In this document: one piece after another, positions 18,336-26,558 of the stretch
Numbering within the stretch: the stretch's first letter is position 1
Layout: each line of letters starts with the position of its first letter
Assembly (NCBI GenBank): GCA_002721365.1
Contig: PBKC01000019.1
Coordinates: forward strand, 1 to 54,116
DNA: 54,116 bases
Source of the DNA: Rhodospirillaceae bacterium
GTDB lineage: Bacteria > Pseudomonadota > Alphaproteobacteria > GCA-2721365
Reading direction: 5' to 3'
Notes under the pieces: model-generated
The model's input: only the letters and a program-made list of their open reading frames with translations
Told to the model about the DNA's origin: nothing
Database searches by the model: none
Position numbers and translations under genes: made by a program

Positions 18336-21300
18336 GTGCAGGAAGCGAGCGAGGGGCGGACCACGTCCTCGGCGGCCGATGGGAATAGTGGAGGTGTCAC
18401 TCAACCCCTGAAATTGCTGCTGGTCGACGATTCGGAGGACGATGCACTTCTGCTCGTGTCTCATTTACGGCGCAGCGGTTACGCGCCGCAGTACAGGCGG
18501 GTGGAATCGGCAGAGGGATTGAACGACGCGCTGGCTTCCTCCGTTTGGGACATTGCGCTCTGCGACATCAATATGCCGCGCTTCGATGCCAACTCGGCGA
18601 TGGCAATCCTCAAGGCGCACGATCCCAATCTGCCCTGCATCGTCGCGTCGGGAACGATCGGCGAAGAACTGGCTGCGGACCTTGTCCGGGGTGGCGCGGC
18701 CGACCTCGTTCTCAAGACGAACCTGGCACGACTGGTGCCCGCCATACAGCGCGAGATTGTGAGCGCCGGTGTCCGTCGGGATCAGGAAGCCCGCGCGCGA
18801 GAAGTCGATCTTCTACTCGCCGTCACGCGGTCCGTCGCCGAGGCCGCCGACTTCGACGGCTTGCTCCAGGACGTTCTGGCCCGAGTCTGCGAAGACATGG
18901 GTTGGGCTTATGGCGAGGCATGGCTTCGCGATCCCAAGAGCCGGCGGTTCCGGTTGTCCGGGCCCTCGTATACCGCTTCCGATTTGGACCACACCTTCCG
19001 TGAGGCGTCCGATGAGATGACGGTGGCGAGCGACGCGGGGCCGGTCGGTCGCGCCGCCAAAAGCCGCCGGCCTGTATGGATCGGAGACGCCACCGCCGAA
19101 ACGCACGGCATCACGCCGCGCCGGAAGCAGGTGATCGCTGCAGGCTTTCGCGCAATTCTGGCCGTTCCCATCGTCTCGGAAGACGAGGTGCTCACGGTGC
19201 TGGTCTTCATGATGACCACGCCGCTGGAACGCAACGACCGGCAGGTGGCGATCGTTTCCGCCGTCTCCCTGCAGCTTGGCTCGCTGTTCGCGCGGAAGAG
19301 GGCGGAAGCCCGCCTTCGTGACGCCGTGGAGAGCCTGCCTTACGGCTTCGCCCTGTTCGACGGCGACGACCGCTTGTCTCTGTGCAACGACAATTACCGA
19401 GACTATCTCGGGTGGATCGAAGACGACGGGATGAGCGACAAGACCTTCCCCGAAATTCTCCGTGCATCGGCTTCGGTGATTCACGAGAGCGTCTTCGGTG
19501 GCGATCGCGACGAATGGTTCCGCTGGCGGATGGGGCAGCATATCTATCCGAGCGACCCGATCGAGATCCGCTATGTCGACGACCGATGGGCATGGGTTCT
19601 GGAACGGCGCACGCGGGAAGGCGGTACCGTCACCACCAGTGTCGACGTTACGGACCTGAAGCATGTCGAGGAAGCGCTTCGCGACCGCGAGCGCGCGCTG
19701 GAACGCGCCCTTGCCATACAGTCAGGCATTCTGAACGCCTTGCCGGCCCAAGTCGCGCTTCTGGACTCGGCCGCCGTCGTCATGGAAGTCAACGACCGCT
19801 GGCGAGCGCTCACGACAGCCCCCGATGGTCAAGGCGCCGTCGTCGGAGCCGACTATGTCGAACGGTGCCGCAATGGAGTTGGATTCTACGGCGCAGCCGG
19901 CACCGAGATCGCTGATGGGATCCGCTCGGTGCTCGCCGGGGAGCGGGAGAGCTACTCGCTCGAATATCCCTTTTCGGGTCACGAAACCGAGGGCTGGAAC
20001 TCGTTGATGGTGGCGCCGATGGCCGATGGCGCGGTGGTGATGCATATCGACATCACGGACAGAAAGCGCGCGGAGCTGGCGCTGGCCGAAAGCGAAGCGC
20101 GCTTCCAGAACATTGCAACCAACCTGCCGGGTTTCATCTTCCGGCGGCGCCGATCGCCGGACGGACAGAACCGCTTCATCTATGTAAGCCCCTCGGTACA
20201 GGAATTCTTCGGAATTCCCCCCGACGACTTCCTTGCCGACGGTGAAATTTTCAACCGGACGATCGAACCGGAGGATGTCGACCGGTTTCTCGAAGAGTCG
20301 GAACGGTCGGCCCGGGACTTGACGCCCCTGGAAATCGAATACCGGGTCAATGCGGGCAAGCCTAACCAGCGTTGGCTACGCTCGCTTTCCCGGCCCCAGC
20401 GCCTTCCAGACGGCTCCACGCAATGGGACGGTATCGGCCTCGACGTTACCGACCAGAAACTTGCAGAGGAAAGGCTCAACCATCTCGCCCTTCACGACCC
20501 CCTGACCGAGCTCCCCAACCGCTCGCTGTTCGAACAGCACTTGCAGCAGGCGATTCATCAGTGGGAACGGGGCGAAGACCAACTGGCCATTCACTATGTC
20601 GACCTCGATCACTTCAAGGACGTCAACGACACGTTCGGACACGAGGCCGGGGATCGGGTGATCGCCGCCGCGGGCCAGCGGCTGCGAAGTCTGGTTCGGC
20701 GGAGCGACATCGTTGCGCGGTTGAGCGGCGATGAATTCGCGGTCTTGCAGTTGAATTTGGCGGGCGTCGACGACGCCGCCATCCTGGCCGAGAAAGTCGT
20801 CGACCATTTCAGCGCTGCGCTCATGATCGACGATCTCCGTATCACCATCGGCGCCAGCGTCGGCATCGCGATCCTGAACCAGGACCCTTCGGACACCGAC
20901 AGGACTGGACCGCCCCTACCCGGCGATCTTCTGGCCCGTGCCGACATCGCCATGCACGAGGCCAAGGCGGCCGGACGCAGCACCTTCCGATTCCACGCGC
21001 ACGAGATCGCGGCCCAGACTCGCGCCCGCATGATCATGCGCCAGTCTCTCCATGACGCACTCGAGAATCAGGAGTTCCGCCTCCACTACCAACCCCAGGT
21101 CGACCTGCGCACCGGAAAAATCGCCGGCTCCGAGGCGCTGATCCGCTGGGAGCATCCGGAACGCGGTCTGCAACGGCCCGATCTGTTCATGGCGATCGCA
21201 GAAGACTCCGGCTTGATCGTGCCGATTGGTGAATGGGTCCTGAAAGAAGCCTGCCGCCAGTCGATGGAATGGCGAGACGCCGGCTATCCCGCCCTTCCCG

Positions 21301-21842
21301 TGTCCGTCAACGTTTCTGCCGTCCAGATCATTCGCGGCGACTTCTACCGCACAGTCCGTCGTGTTCTCGATGAAACCAGGCTCAAGCCCTGGCTCCTGGA
21401 ACTCGAGCTCACGGAGACCTCGGTGATCACGGGTTCGGACACGGTGATGGAATGCCTGCATCGGCTTGACGACATCGGCGTCCGAATGGCGATCGACGAC
21501 TTCGGAACCGGCTACTCTTCCTTTCAGTATCTCAAGACGTTCCCCGCGACGAAGCTGAAGATCGATCAGTCTTTCGTCCGCGATATGACCGTGGACTCGA
21601 GCGACGCTTCGATCGTCCGGGCGATCATCGAGGTGGGGCGCAGCCGAGGCTTCGTGGTCGTTGCGGAAGGCGTCGAGACCGAGGAACAGACGGCATTCCT
21701 CTGCGACGAGGGCTGCACCTTCGCCCAAGGCTACCACTTCAGTCGGCCGCTTCCGGCATCGGACTTTGGCGACCTCCTGCGAAGAGGCGCGACATTCCCG
21801 GTTGCCTCTCACGGACCTCCTTCGGACGGGAAGCTGGATTGA
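18336..21842 (+). CDS. REC-GAF-PAS-GGDEF-EAL cyclic-di-GMP signalling protein
   Basis: Large cytosolic c-di-GMP protein, 1168 residues. Domains in order: receiver (about 25-140, phosphoacceptor Asp in DIALCDINMP), GAF (about 165-320), two to three PAS/PAC segments (about 320-710, each followed by a ...ITDRKRAE-type linker), GGDEF (about 715-880) and EAL (about 895-1150). The cyclase motif is SGDEF, with intact metal/substrate residues DLDHFKDVNDTFGH, so diguanylate cyclase activity is possible. The EAL half has EALIRW, NVSAVQ, ELTETS, DDFGTGYSS, KLKID and AEGVE, the full phosphodiesterase set. GTG 18336 is preferred because GGGGAGGAAGG lies eight bases before it; a TTG at 18315 is the alternative. 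Phosphorylation by the next gene's kinase is a reasonable inference. Confidence 0.9.
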   Translation: MQEASEGRTTSSAADGNSGGVTQPLKLLLVDDSEDDALLLVSHLRRSGYAPQYRRVESAEGLNDALASSVWDIALCDINMPRFDANSAMAILKAHDPNLPCIVASGTIGEELAADLVRGGAADLVLKTNLARLVPAIQREIVSAGVRRDQEARAREVDLLLAVTRSVAEAADFDGLLQDVLARVCEDMGWAYGEAWLRDPKSRRFRLSGPSYTASDLDHTFREASDEMTVASDAGPVGRAAKSRRPVWIGDATAETHGITPRRKQVIAAGFRAILAVPIVSEDEVLTVLVFMMTTPLERNDRQVAIVSAVSLQLGSLFARKRAEARLRDAVESLPYGFALFDGDDRLSLCNDNYRDYLGWIEDDGMSDKTFPEILRASASVIHESVFGGDRDEWFRWRMGQHIYPSDPIEIRYVDDRWAWVLERRTREGGTVTTSVDVTDLKHVEEALRDRERALERALAIQSGILNALPAQVALLDSAAVVMEVNDRWRALTTAPDGQGAVVGADYVERCRNGVGFYGAAGTEIADGIRSVLAGERESYSLEYPFSGHETEGWNSLMVAPMADGAVVMHIDITDRKRAELALAESEARFQNIATNLPGFIFRRRRSPDGQNRFIYVSPSVQEFFGIPPDDFLADGEIFNRTIEPEDVDRFLEESERSARDLTPLEIEYRVNAGKPNQRWLRSLSRPQRLPDGSTQWDGIGLDVTDQKLAEERLNHLALHDPLTELPNRSLFEQHLQQAIHQWERGEDQLAIHYVDLDHFKDVNDTFGHEAGDRVIAAAGQRLRSLVRRSDIVARLSGDEFAVLQLNLAGVDDAAILAEKVVDHFSAALMIDDLRITIGASVGIAILNQDPSDTDRTGPPLPGDLLARADIAMHEAKAAGRSTFRFHAHEIAAQTRARMIMRQSLHDALENQEFRLHYQPQVDLRTGKIAGSEALIRWEHPERGLQRPDLFMAIAEDSGLIVPIGEWVLKEACRQSMEWRDAGYPALPVSVNVSAVQIIRGDFYRTVRRVLDETRLKPWLLELELTETSVITGSDTVMECLHRLDDIGVRMAIDDFGTGYSSFQYLKTFPATKLKIDQSFVRDMTVDSSDASIVRAIIEVGRSRGFVVVAEGVETEEQTAFLCDEGCTFAQGYHFSRPLPASDFGDLLRRGATFPVASHGPPSDGKLD

Positions 21843-23092
21843 GCGACGGAGCGGACGAACAAGGTGACGCAGCGAATGGTTCATGGCCGAGCCATCCCGA
21901 TTCGGGTCAGCTTCTGCTCGTCAGGACGATGCAGGCGGTCGGCAAGGCGGAAGGCTTCGCCGACGCTCTGAAGCTGACGGTCGATCACATCTGCCAAACC
22001 ACCGGCTGGCCATACGGAGAAGCCTGGGTTCCCGATCCCAGCGGCGAACGGATCGTCCTGAGCGGGGCCTGGAGCGGCAGCGAACAGTATTTCGCCACGA
22101 GACGGCAACTTTCGGATCGTCAGAGCTTCGCCCCGGGTGACGGTCTGATCGGGCAGGTGTGGCGGTCGCAGGTTCCCGCCTGGGAAACAGGCGATGCGGC
22201 GACCCCGGCCGATCACCACGACGTTTCGCACAGCCACGGAAACATCCGGTTCCGCGAACGTCTTGCCATCCCGATCGTCGCTGGGGAAGAAACGCTGGCC
22301 GTCCTGGTTTTCGGCCTTACCGCCGAGCGGCATGCGGATCCGCGTGCCGTAGAAATAATTGCGGGGGTCGCAGCCCAGGCGGGCATCTTGTTCCAGCTGC
22401 GACGCAGCGAGGAAATGCTGCGCCAAGCCAATGCCGAGCTCGAGTCCTTCGCCTACTCCGTCTCGCACGATCTTCGGGCGCCGCTACGCGCGATGGGCGG
22501 ATTCAGCGATATCCTGCTCACCGACTACGCTGAAGTCCTGGACGAAACCGGCCGCGACTACGTGAAGCGGATCAGCAGGGCAGCGCAGCAAATGGCGACC
22601 CTGATCGACGCGATCCTGAGCCTGTCGCGTGTCGCCCGGAGCGACCTGCATCGTCAGTCGATCGACCTCAGCGCCCTCGCCGAGGACGTCGTTCAGGATT
22701 TAAGGATGAGCGAGCCGGCCCGTGTCGTCGACGTCCGTATCGCGCCCGGCTTGACGGCCTATGGCGACCGGCGGCTTCTGCGGGTGCTGCTTCAGAACCT
22801 GCTCGGCAACGCATGGAAATTTACCGGCAGGAAGCCCGATGCGCGTATCGAGTTCGGCCTCGATACCGACAGGGCGGAGAACGCGTTCTTCGTCCGCGAC
22901 AACGGAGCGGGTTTCGAGATGGCTTACGCGGACAAGCTCTTTCGTCCGTTCCAGCGCTTGCACGGCGCCGACGAATTCCCCGGCACGGGCGTGGGGCTCG
23001 CTACCGTGGCCCGCATCGTCCACCGGCATGGCGGCTGGATCGAAGCCGAGGGCGCGGTGGACAGTGGCACTGTCTTTCGCTTTACTCTTTGA
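21839..23092 (+). CDS. GAF-domain sensor histidine kinase
   Basis: Soluble histidine kinase, 417 residues with no transmembrane segment. GAF domain at about 15-185; dimerisation/phosphoacceptor domain with the histidine in FAYSVSHDLRAPLRAM (about 205-215), the type found in phytochrome-like kinases. Catalytic domain motifs: N box LLQNLLGNAWKFT, G1 VRDNGAGFEM, F box LFRPFQRLH and G2 GTGVGLATV. The start is TTG, overlapping the previous stop by four bases. The receiver-only protein that follows is an obvious phosphotransfer partner, and the receiver domain of the upstream protein a second one. The GAF ligand is unknown; no bilin-attachment cysteine could be assigned. Confidence 0.9.
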   Translation: MSDGADEQGDAANGSWPSHPDSGQLLLVRTMQAVGKAEGFADALKLTVDHICQTTGWPYGEAWVPDPSGERIVLSGAWSGSEQYFATRRQLSDRQSFAPGDGLIGQVWRSQVPAWETGDAATPADHHDVSHSHGNIRFRERLAIPIVAGEETLAVLVFGLTAERHADPRAVEIIAGVAAQAGILFQLRRSEEMLRQANAELESFAYSVSHDLRAPLRAMGGFSDILLTDYAEVLDETGRDYVKRISRAAQQMATLIDAILSLSRVARSDLHRQSIDLSALAEDVVQDLRMSEPARVVDVRIAPGLTAYGDRRLLRVLLQNLLGNAWKFTGRKPDARIEFGLDTDRAENAFFVRDNGAGFEMAYADKLFRPFQRLHGADEFPGTGVGLATVARIVHRHGGWIEAEGAVDSGTVFRFTL

Positions 23093-23150
23093 GCGGTGTC
23101 AGCTCCGCGCCATCCCTTTAAATCATTCACGCGACTAAAGAGATAGGCTC

Positions 23151-23585
23151 GTGGACACGAACTATTTGCTGTTGGTCGAGGACAATCCCGACGACGAAAT
23201 CCTGACTTTGCGTGCTCTCGAGAAACACAGCGTCGCCAACCGCGTCGTCGTGGTCCGGGACGGCGCCGAGGCACTCGACTATCTGTTCGGAACCGGCGAC
23301 CATGCCGGCCGCGACCTCTACGAGAAACCGACCGCCGTTCTTCTCGACCTCAAGCTCCCGAAGATCGACGGCCTTCAAGTTCTGAAAGCGATTCGCACCG
23401 ATCCGCGGACCAAGCTGCTTCCCGTCGTCGTGCTGACATCGTCGGACGAGCAGCGCGATCTGATCGAAAGCTACAATCTCGGAGCCAACAGCTATGTCCG
23501 GAAGCCGGTCGAGACGAACGAACTCACCGCCGCGATCGGTCAACTCGGCCTTTACTGGCTGATCCTGAACCGCCGTCCGGACTGA
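23151..23585 (+). CDS. Rcp1-like single-domain response regulator
   Basis: A 144-residue stand-alone receiver domain. Acidic pocket EDNPDDE (10-16), phosphoacceptor aspartate in VLLDLKLPKIDG (about 65-76), the switch Thr/Ser in VVVLTSSDE and the conserved lysine in YVRKPVE. The phrase LLVEDNPDDE and the long insert DYLFGTGDHAGRD place it with Rcp1, the partner of cyanobacterial phytochrome kinases. There is no output domain, so it acts by protein binding or as a phosphate sink. GTG start, 58 bases after the kinase gene. Likely the cognate regulator of that kinase. Confidence 0.92.
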   Translation: MDTNYLLLVEDNPDDEILTLRALEKHSVANRVVVVRDGAEALDYLFGTGDHAGRDLYEKPTAVLLDLKLPKIDGLQVLKAIRTDPRTKLLPVVVLTSSDEQRDLIESYNLGANSYVRKPVETNELTAAIGQLGLYWLILNRRPD

Positions 23586-23618
23586 CGGCACCGTCACCGC
23601 TTCCGGAGAACTCGACCA

Positions 23619-24446
23619 ATGGCCCCAGATCCCTCACGCCTCGCCATCAATCAGGCGACGGTCCGGCCGCAATGGACTCTCGCGCAAGCGATCGAAGGCT
23701 TCGCGCGCCAGAACGTGCGCGGCATCGCCGTCTGGCGCGACAAGCTCGCCGAGTGCGGGGTCGAGGAGGCGGCGACGATGCTGCGTGACCACGGCATGAC
23801 CGTAACCGGCCTGTGTCGCGGCGGCATGTTCCCGGCTGCCGACGCTGCCGGGCTGCAGGCGGCCCTCGACAACAACAAGCGGGCGATCGAGGAGGCGCAC
23901 GCCATCGACGCCCGTTGCCTGGTTCTCGTCGCGGGAGGCCTGCCCGAGGGATCGAAGGACATTTCCGGCGCGCGGCGGATGGTTGCGGACGGGTTAGCGG
24001 AAATCCTGCCGTTCGCCCGGTCCGCCGGCGTACCGCTGGCGATCGAGCCGCTACATCCGATGTATGCTGCCGACCGCTGCTGCGTGAATACGATCGGCCA
24101 GGCCAACGACCTGTGCGATGCGCTGGGCGCCGGTGTCGGTATCGCCGTCGACGTCTACCATCTGTGGTGGGACCCGGCGCTGGAGGCTGGCATCCGCCGC
24201 GCCGGCAAGGAACGCATCCTCGCCTTCCATATCTGCGACTGGCTGGTCCCGACGACCGACCTGCTGCTCGACCGCGGGATGATGGGGGACGGCATCATCG
24301 ACATCCCCCGTATCCGGGGCTGGGTGGAAGCGACCGGCTATGACGGTTTCCACGAGGTCGAGATTTTCTCGAAGGATAACTGGTGGCAGCGCGACGCCGA
24401 CGAGGTCGTCACGGTGTGCCGGGAACGCCACGGGACGGTCTGCTGA
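23619..24446 (+). CDS. Sugar phosphate isomerase/epimerase-like TIM-barrel protein
   Basis: 275 residues of the xylose isomerase-like TIM-barrel superfamily. The divalent metal ligands expected for the family are visible: glutamate in LAIEPLHPM, aspartate in IAVDVYHLWWD, histidine in LAFHICDW and a C-terminal glutamate in FHEVEIFS. Substrate could be a keto-sugar or inositol derivative; sequence alone does not tell. It follows the response regulator by 33 bases but shares no obvious theme with it, so it may only be transcribed with it. It converges, six bases apart, with the next gene. Confidence 0.82.
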   Translation: MAPDPSRLAINQATVRPQWTLAQAIEGFARQNVRGIAVWRDKLAECGVEEAATMLRDHGMTVTGLCRGGMFPAADAAGLQAALDNNKRAIEEAHAIDARCLVLVAGGLPEGSKDISGARRMVADGLAEILPFARSAGVPLAIEPLHPMYAADRCCVNTIGQANDLCDALGAGVGIAVDVYHLWWDPALEAGIRRAGKERILAFHICDWLVPTTDLLLDRGMMGDGIIDIPRIRGWVEATGYDGFHEVEIFSKDNWWQRDADEVVTVCRERHGTVC

Positions 24447-24452
24447 CGCCTC

Positions 24453-24872
24453 TCACACAGGCGCCAGCATCGTCAGAACGCCGGGCAGTGCCGCGGCGAA
24501 CTTCGCCACCGTCGCAAACGAGACTTTCCGGGGCCGAGGCGGATACAGGAATACGCGGATCGCTTCCCGTGTTTCGACCCAACCGGCGCGACCCCTGACG
24601 AGAGCGGCGAGGATCGGTGTCGCCATGCGCGCGATCATGGTCTCCAGCGCGAATTCAGGCTCGACCCGGCGCGGACCGCCCCACCGCATCCACGCCCATT
24701 GCGACTGTCGGCAAGGACTAGGCATCGGCCTATAGGCCGCCATCATCCGCGACACGGCCTTCCGTTTCCGACGCCGCACGACCGCCCCCCGAACGTGCAG
24801 CGCCATCGCCCATGTCGTCATCGGAACGCTGATCGCGATGATCGCCAGGGTCATTAGCCGGAATTCGTCCAT
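24453..24872 (-). CDS. Hypothetical small membrane protein
   Basis: 139 residues, not recognised. The start ATG 24872 follows ACGGAGCGGCC, a usable ribosome binding site. Residues about 5-25 (LMTLAIIAISVPMTTWAMAL) form one likely transmembrane helix, followed by a strongly basic stretch VRRRKRKAV, so the C-terminal part should stay in the cytosol. A second hydrophobic patch lies at the C-terminus (FAAALPGVLTMLAPV). A longer reading from 24965 is possible. Confidence that this is translated is moderate. Confidence 0.4.
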   Translation of the reverse strand: MDEFRLMTLAIIAISVPMTTWAMALHVRGAVVRRRKRKAVSRMMAAYRPMPSPCRQSQWAWMRWGGPRRVEPEFALETMIARMATPILAALVRGRAGWVETREAIRVFLYPPRPRKVSFATVAKFAAALPGVLTMLAPV

Positions 24873-25406
24873 GGCCGCTCCGTGAAGTGAGGAAAGATCG
24901 CGCCTCCCGCAGCGGAAACCGAGCGCCGAACGCTCTGCTCGAAGAAAGGTTCCGGGGAAAGTCATCGAAGCTCATGGTCATCGTCTCTATGGCGGCGCCG
25001 GAATCGGGTCAATTCTGCCTCCGTGCCTATGCATAAGGACGTAGGCGCCCGACATGGCATAGCCGAAAGGCGAATAAACCAGGGCCGAATGGCCCCACCG
25101 TTACACTTAAGGCGAGCGAAACAGGCCTTGTGATTCCAGCTGGATGCCGGAATGCATTGCAGTAACGGCTTATCTTTGCAGGGCGGTCCGGGCTAACACG
25201 CGGGCGCGACGGGAGTTGCGCCGACCAACGGCCTAAATTTGCAGAAAACTTCTGCAGAAATGCATAGTCCTTTTGTTGTGCGCTCGACCGCCTCCAAACC
25301 GACATTTCCATGGTTTCCGATGGACGCGAGGCTTTTGGCCCCCGTATCATCCTCTGCGGGAGGAAGAGGCGCGTGGTCGTCGCGCGACTTTCGAGAGGGG
25401 GTATCG
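24873..25406. other. Divergent intergenic region before the FecR gene
   Basis: 534 bases with no convincing gene; the frames here have poor composition. It contains a palindrome TGCAGAA (25240-25246) / TTCTGCA (25250-25256) with a 3-base spacer, about 150 bases before the FecR start. The stretch around 25100-25125 (CGTTACACTTAAGGCG) is locally AT-richer. The FecR gene ribosome binding site GAGAGGGG is at 25393-25400. Confidence 0.5.
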
Positions 25407-25859
25407 ATGAGACTTGCAGTCCTTGCCAGCACGGCATTGGCGTTCCTGGCCTTCGCCGTCACCGCACACGCCGCCGACCCCGTTGTCATCGGGCAGGTCA
25501 AGACGGTCACGGCCCCGACCCATATCGAGCGGGACGGCGATTCCCTGGCTGCGGCCGTGGGATCGGCCGTATACCAGAGTGACGTCATCGTCACCGGCGC
25601 CGGCGGATCGGTCGGAATCACCTTCAAGGACAATTCCCTGTTCTCGGCAGGGCCCGACAGCCGCATCGCTCTGGAGCAGTTCCGCTTCGACTCTTCGAAG
25701 ATGAGCGGCAATTTCCTCGCCTCGGTCGAAAAGGGAACTTTGTCGGTCGACTCCGGGGACATCGCCCGCGGCAGCCCCGACGCGATGAAGATCAAGACGC
25801 CGAGCGCGATCCTGGCGGTGCGCGGCACGGCGTTTCTGATCAAGGTCGGGGAGAACTGA
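25407..25859 (+). CDS. FecR-domain periplasmic protein
   Basis: 150 residues. Signal peptide MRLAVLASTALAFLAFAVTA with cleavage at HA-ADP. The rest is a compact FecR domain: SDVIVTGAGGSVGITFKDNS, LFSAGPDSRIALEQF and MKIKTPSAILAVRGTAFLI, the hydrophobic pattern shared by FecR and PUPR-type proteins. It lacks the N-terminal anti-sigma part of true FecR and no sigma-factor or TonB receptor gene is near, so iron sensing is unlikely; such free FecR domains probably bind a periplasmic ligand or the wall. ATG 25407 is set by GAGAGGGG six bases before it. It runs directly into the OmpA-like gene, two bases later. Confidence 0.85.
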   Translation: MRLAVLASTALAFLAFAVTAHAADPVVIGQVKTVTAPTHIERDGDSLAAAVGSAVYQSDVIVTGAGGSVGITFKDNSLFSAGPDSRIALEQFRFDSSKMSGNFLASVEKGTLSVDSGDIARGSPDAMKIKTPSAILAVRGTAFLIKVGEN

Positions 25860-25861
25860 TC

Positions 25862-26467
25862 GTGGCCGCTGGACAATTGCTCGCCCGCACCCTCGCCGCC
25901 CTGGTCATCCTCACCTGCGGCGCCTGTGCGCAACGGGACCTCTTCGTCGTCGTCCCCGACAGCGACGGACATATCGGCTCGATCACCGTCTCCAAGCCTG
26001 ATGGAACCGGTGGCCGCACCTTGAATACCGCCTATGCCGCGGCCTCCGCATCGGAGAGCGGCGTCGAGGACACCGAAGTCAGTCAGCAGGAGGTCGAGAC
26101 GACCTTCGGCCAGGCGATCGCGGCGCGGCCGGTGCCGCCGCGCAAGTTCGTCCTCTACTTCCTGAGCGACAGCGAAAACTTGACCCCCGATTCGATCGCC
26201 AAGTTCGAAGAGGTTTTCGCCGACATCGCCCGCCGCCCCGTCTATGAGGTGGAGGTCGTCGGCCATACCGATCGTGCCGCCGAGGACCGCTACAACGACC
26301 CGCTCTCGCTCCAGCGCGCGGAGCGGGTACGCCAGATGCTGGTCGATAGGGGCCTGGAATGGGACCACATCTTCGCGACCGGGCGCGGCGAGCGCGATCC
26401 CGCGATCCCCACCGATGACGGCGTTCACGAACCGCTGAACAGACGGGTGGAGGTCGACGTCCGCTGA
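25862..26467 (+). CDS. OmpA-family lipoprotein
   Basis: 201 residues. N-terminal hydrophobic signal with a near-lipobox LTCGAC, so probably a lipoprotein acylated on a cysteine around residue 22. A low-complexity linker (AYAAASASESGVEDTEVSQ) precedes a C-terminal OmpA/Pal peptidoglycan-binding domain (about 95-200): FLSDSENLTPDSIAKFEEVF, VVGHTDRAA, SLQRAERVRQMLVDRG and NRRVEV with the diaminopimelate-binding arginine. GTG start, two bases after the FecR gene stop. The pair would tether a FecR-type sensor domain near the wall. The partner is likely the CHASE2 receptor encoded nearby (inference). Confidence 0.85.
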   Translation: MAAGQLLARTLAALVILTCGACAQRDLFVVVPDSDGHIGSITVSKPDGTGGRTLNTAYAAASASESGVEDTEVSQQEVETTFGQAIAARPVPPRKFVLYFLSDSENLTPDSIAKFEEVFADIARRPVYEVEVVGHTDRAAEDRYNDPLSLQRAERVRQMLVDRGLEWDHIFATGRGERDPAIPTDDGVHEPLNRRVEVDVR

Positions 26468-26485
26468 TCCGAATCCTTGCGTCGT

Positions 26486-26520
26486 GATCAGGCGGGCGCC
26501 GGCGTCGCGCTTGCCTGATC
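26486..26520 (+). terminator. Hairpin after the FecR-OmpA gene pair
   Basis: 8-bp arms GATCAGGC (26486-26493) and GCCTGATC (26513-26520) enclose a GC-rich loop that can itself fold. It lies 18 bases after the OmpA-like stop. No T-tract follows, so it may only be a weak or Rho-assisted terminator. Confidence 0.35.
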
Positions 26521-26558
26521 GACGCGCGTCATGATCGGGATGCGGGACTGACCCGGCA

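Noticed and set aside
25027..25437. Minus-strand gene across the FecR upstream gap
   Set aside because: Its product has arbitrary composition, and it overlaps the FecR ribosome binding site and signal peptide codons.
25407..25859. Iron-siderophore FecR anti-sigma regulator
   Set aside because: It lacks the N-terminal anti-sigma part, carries a normal signal peptide, and no ECF sigma factor or TonB receptor is adjacent.
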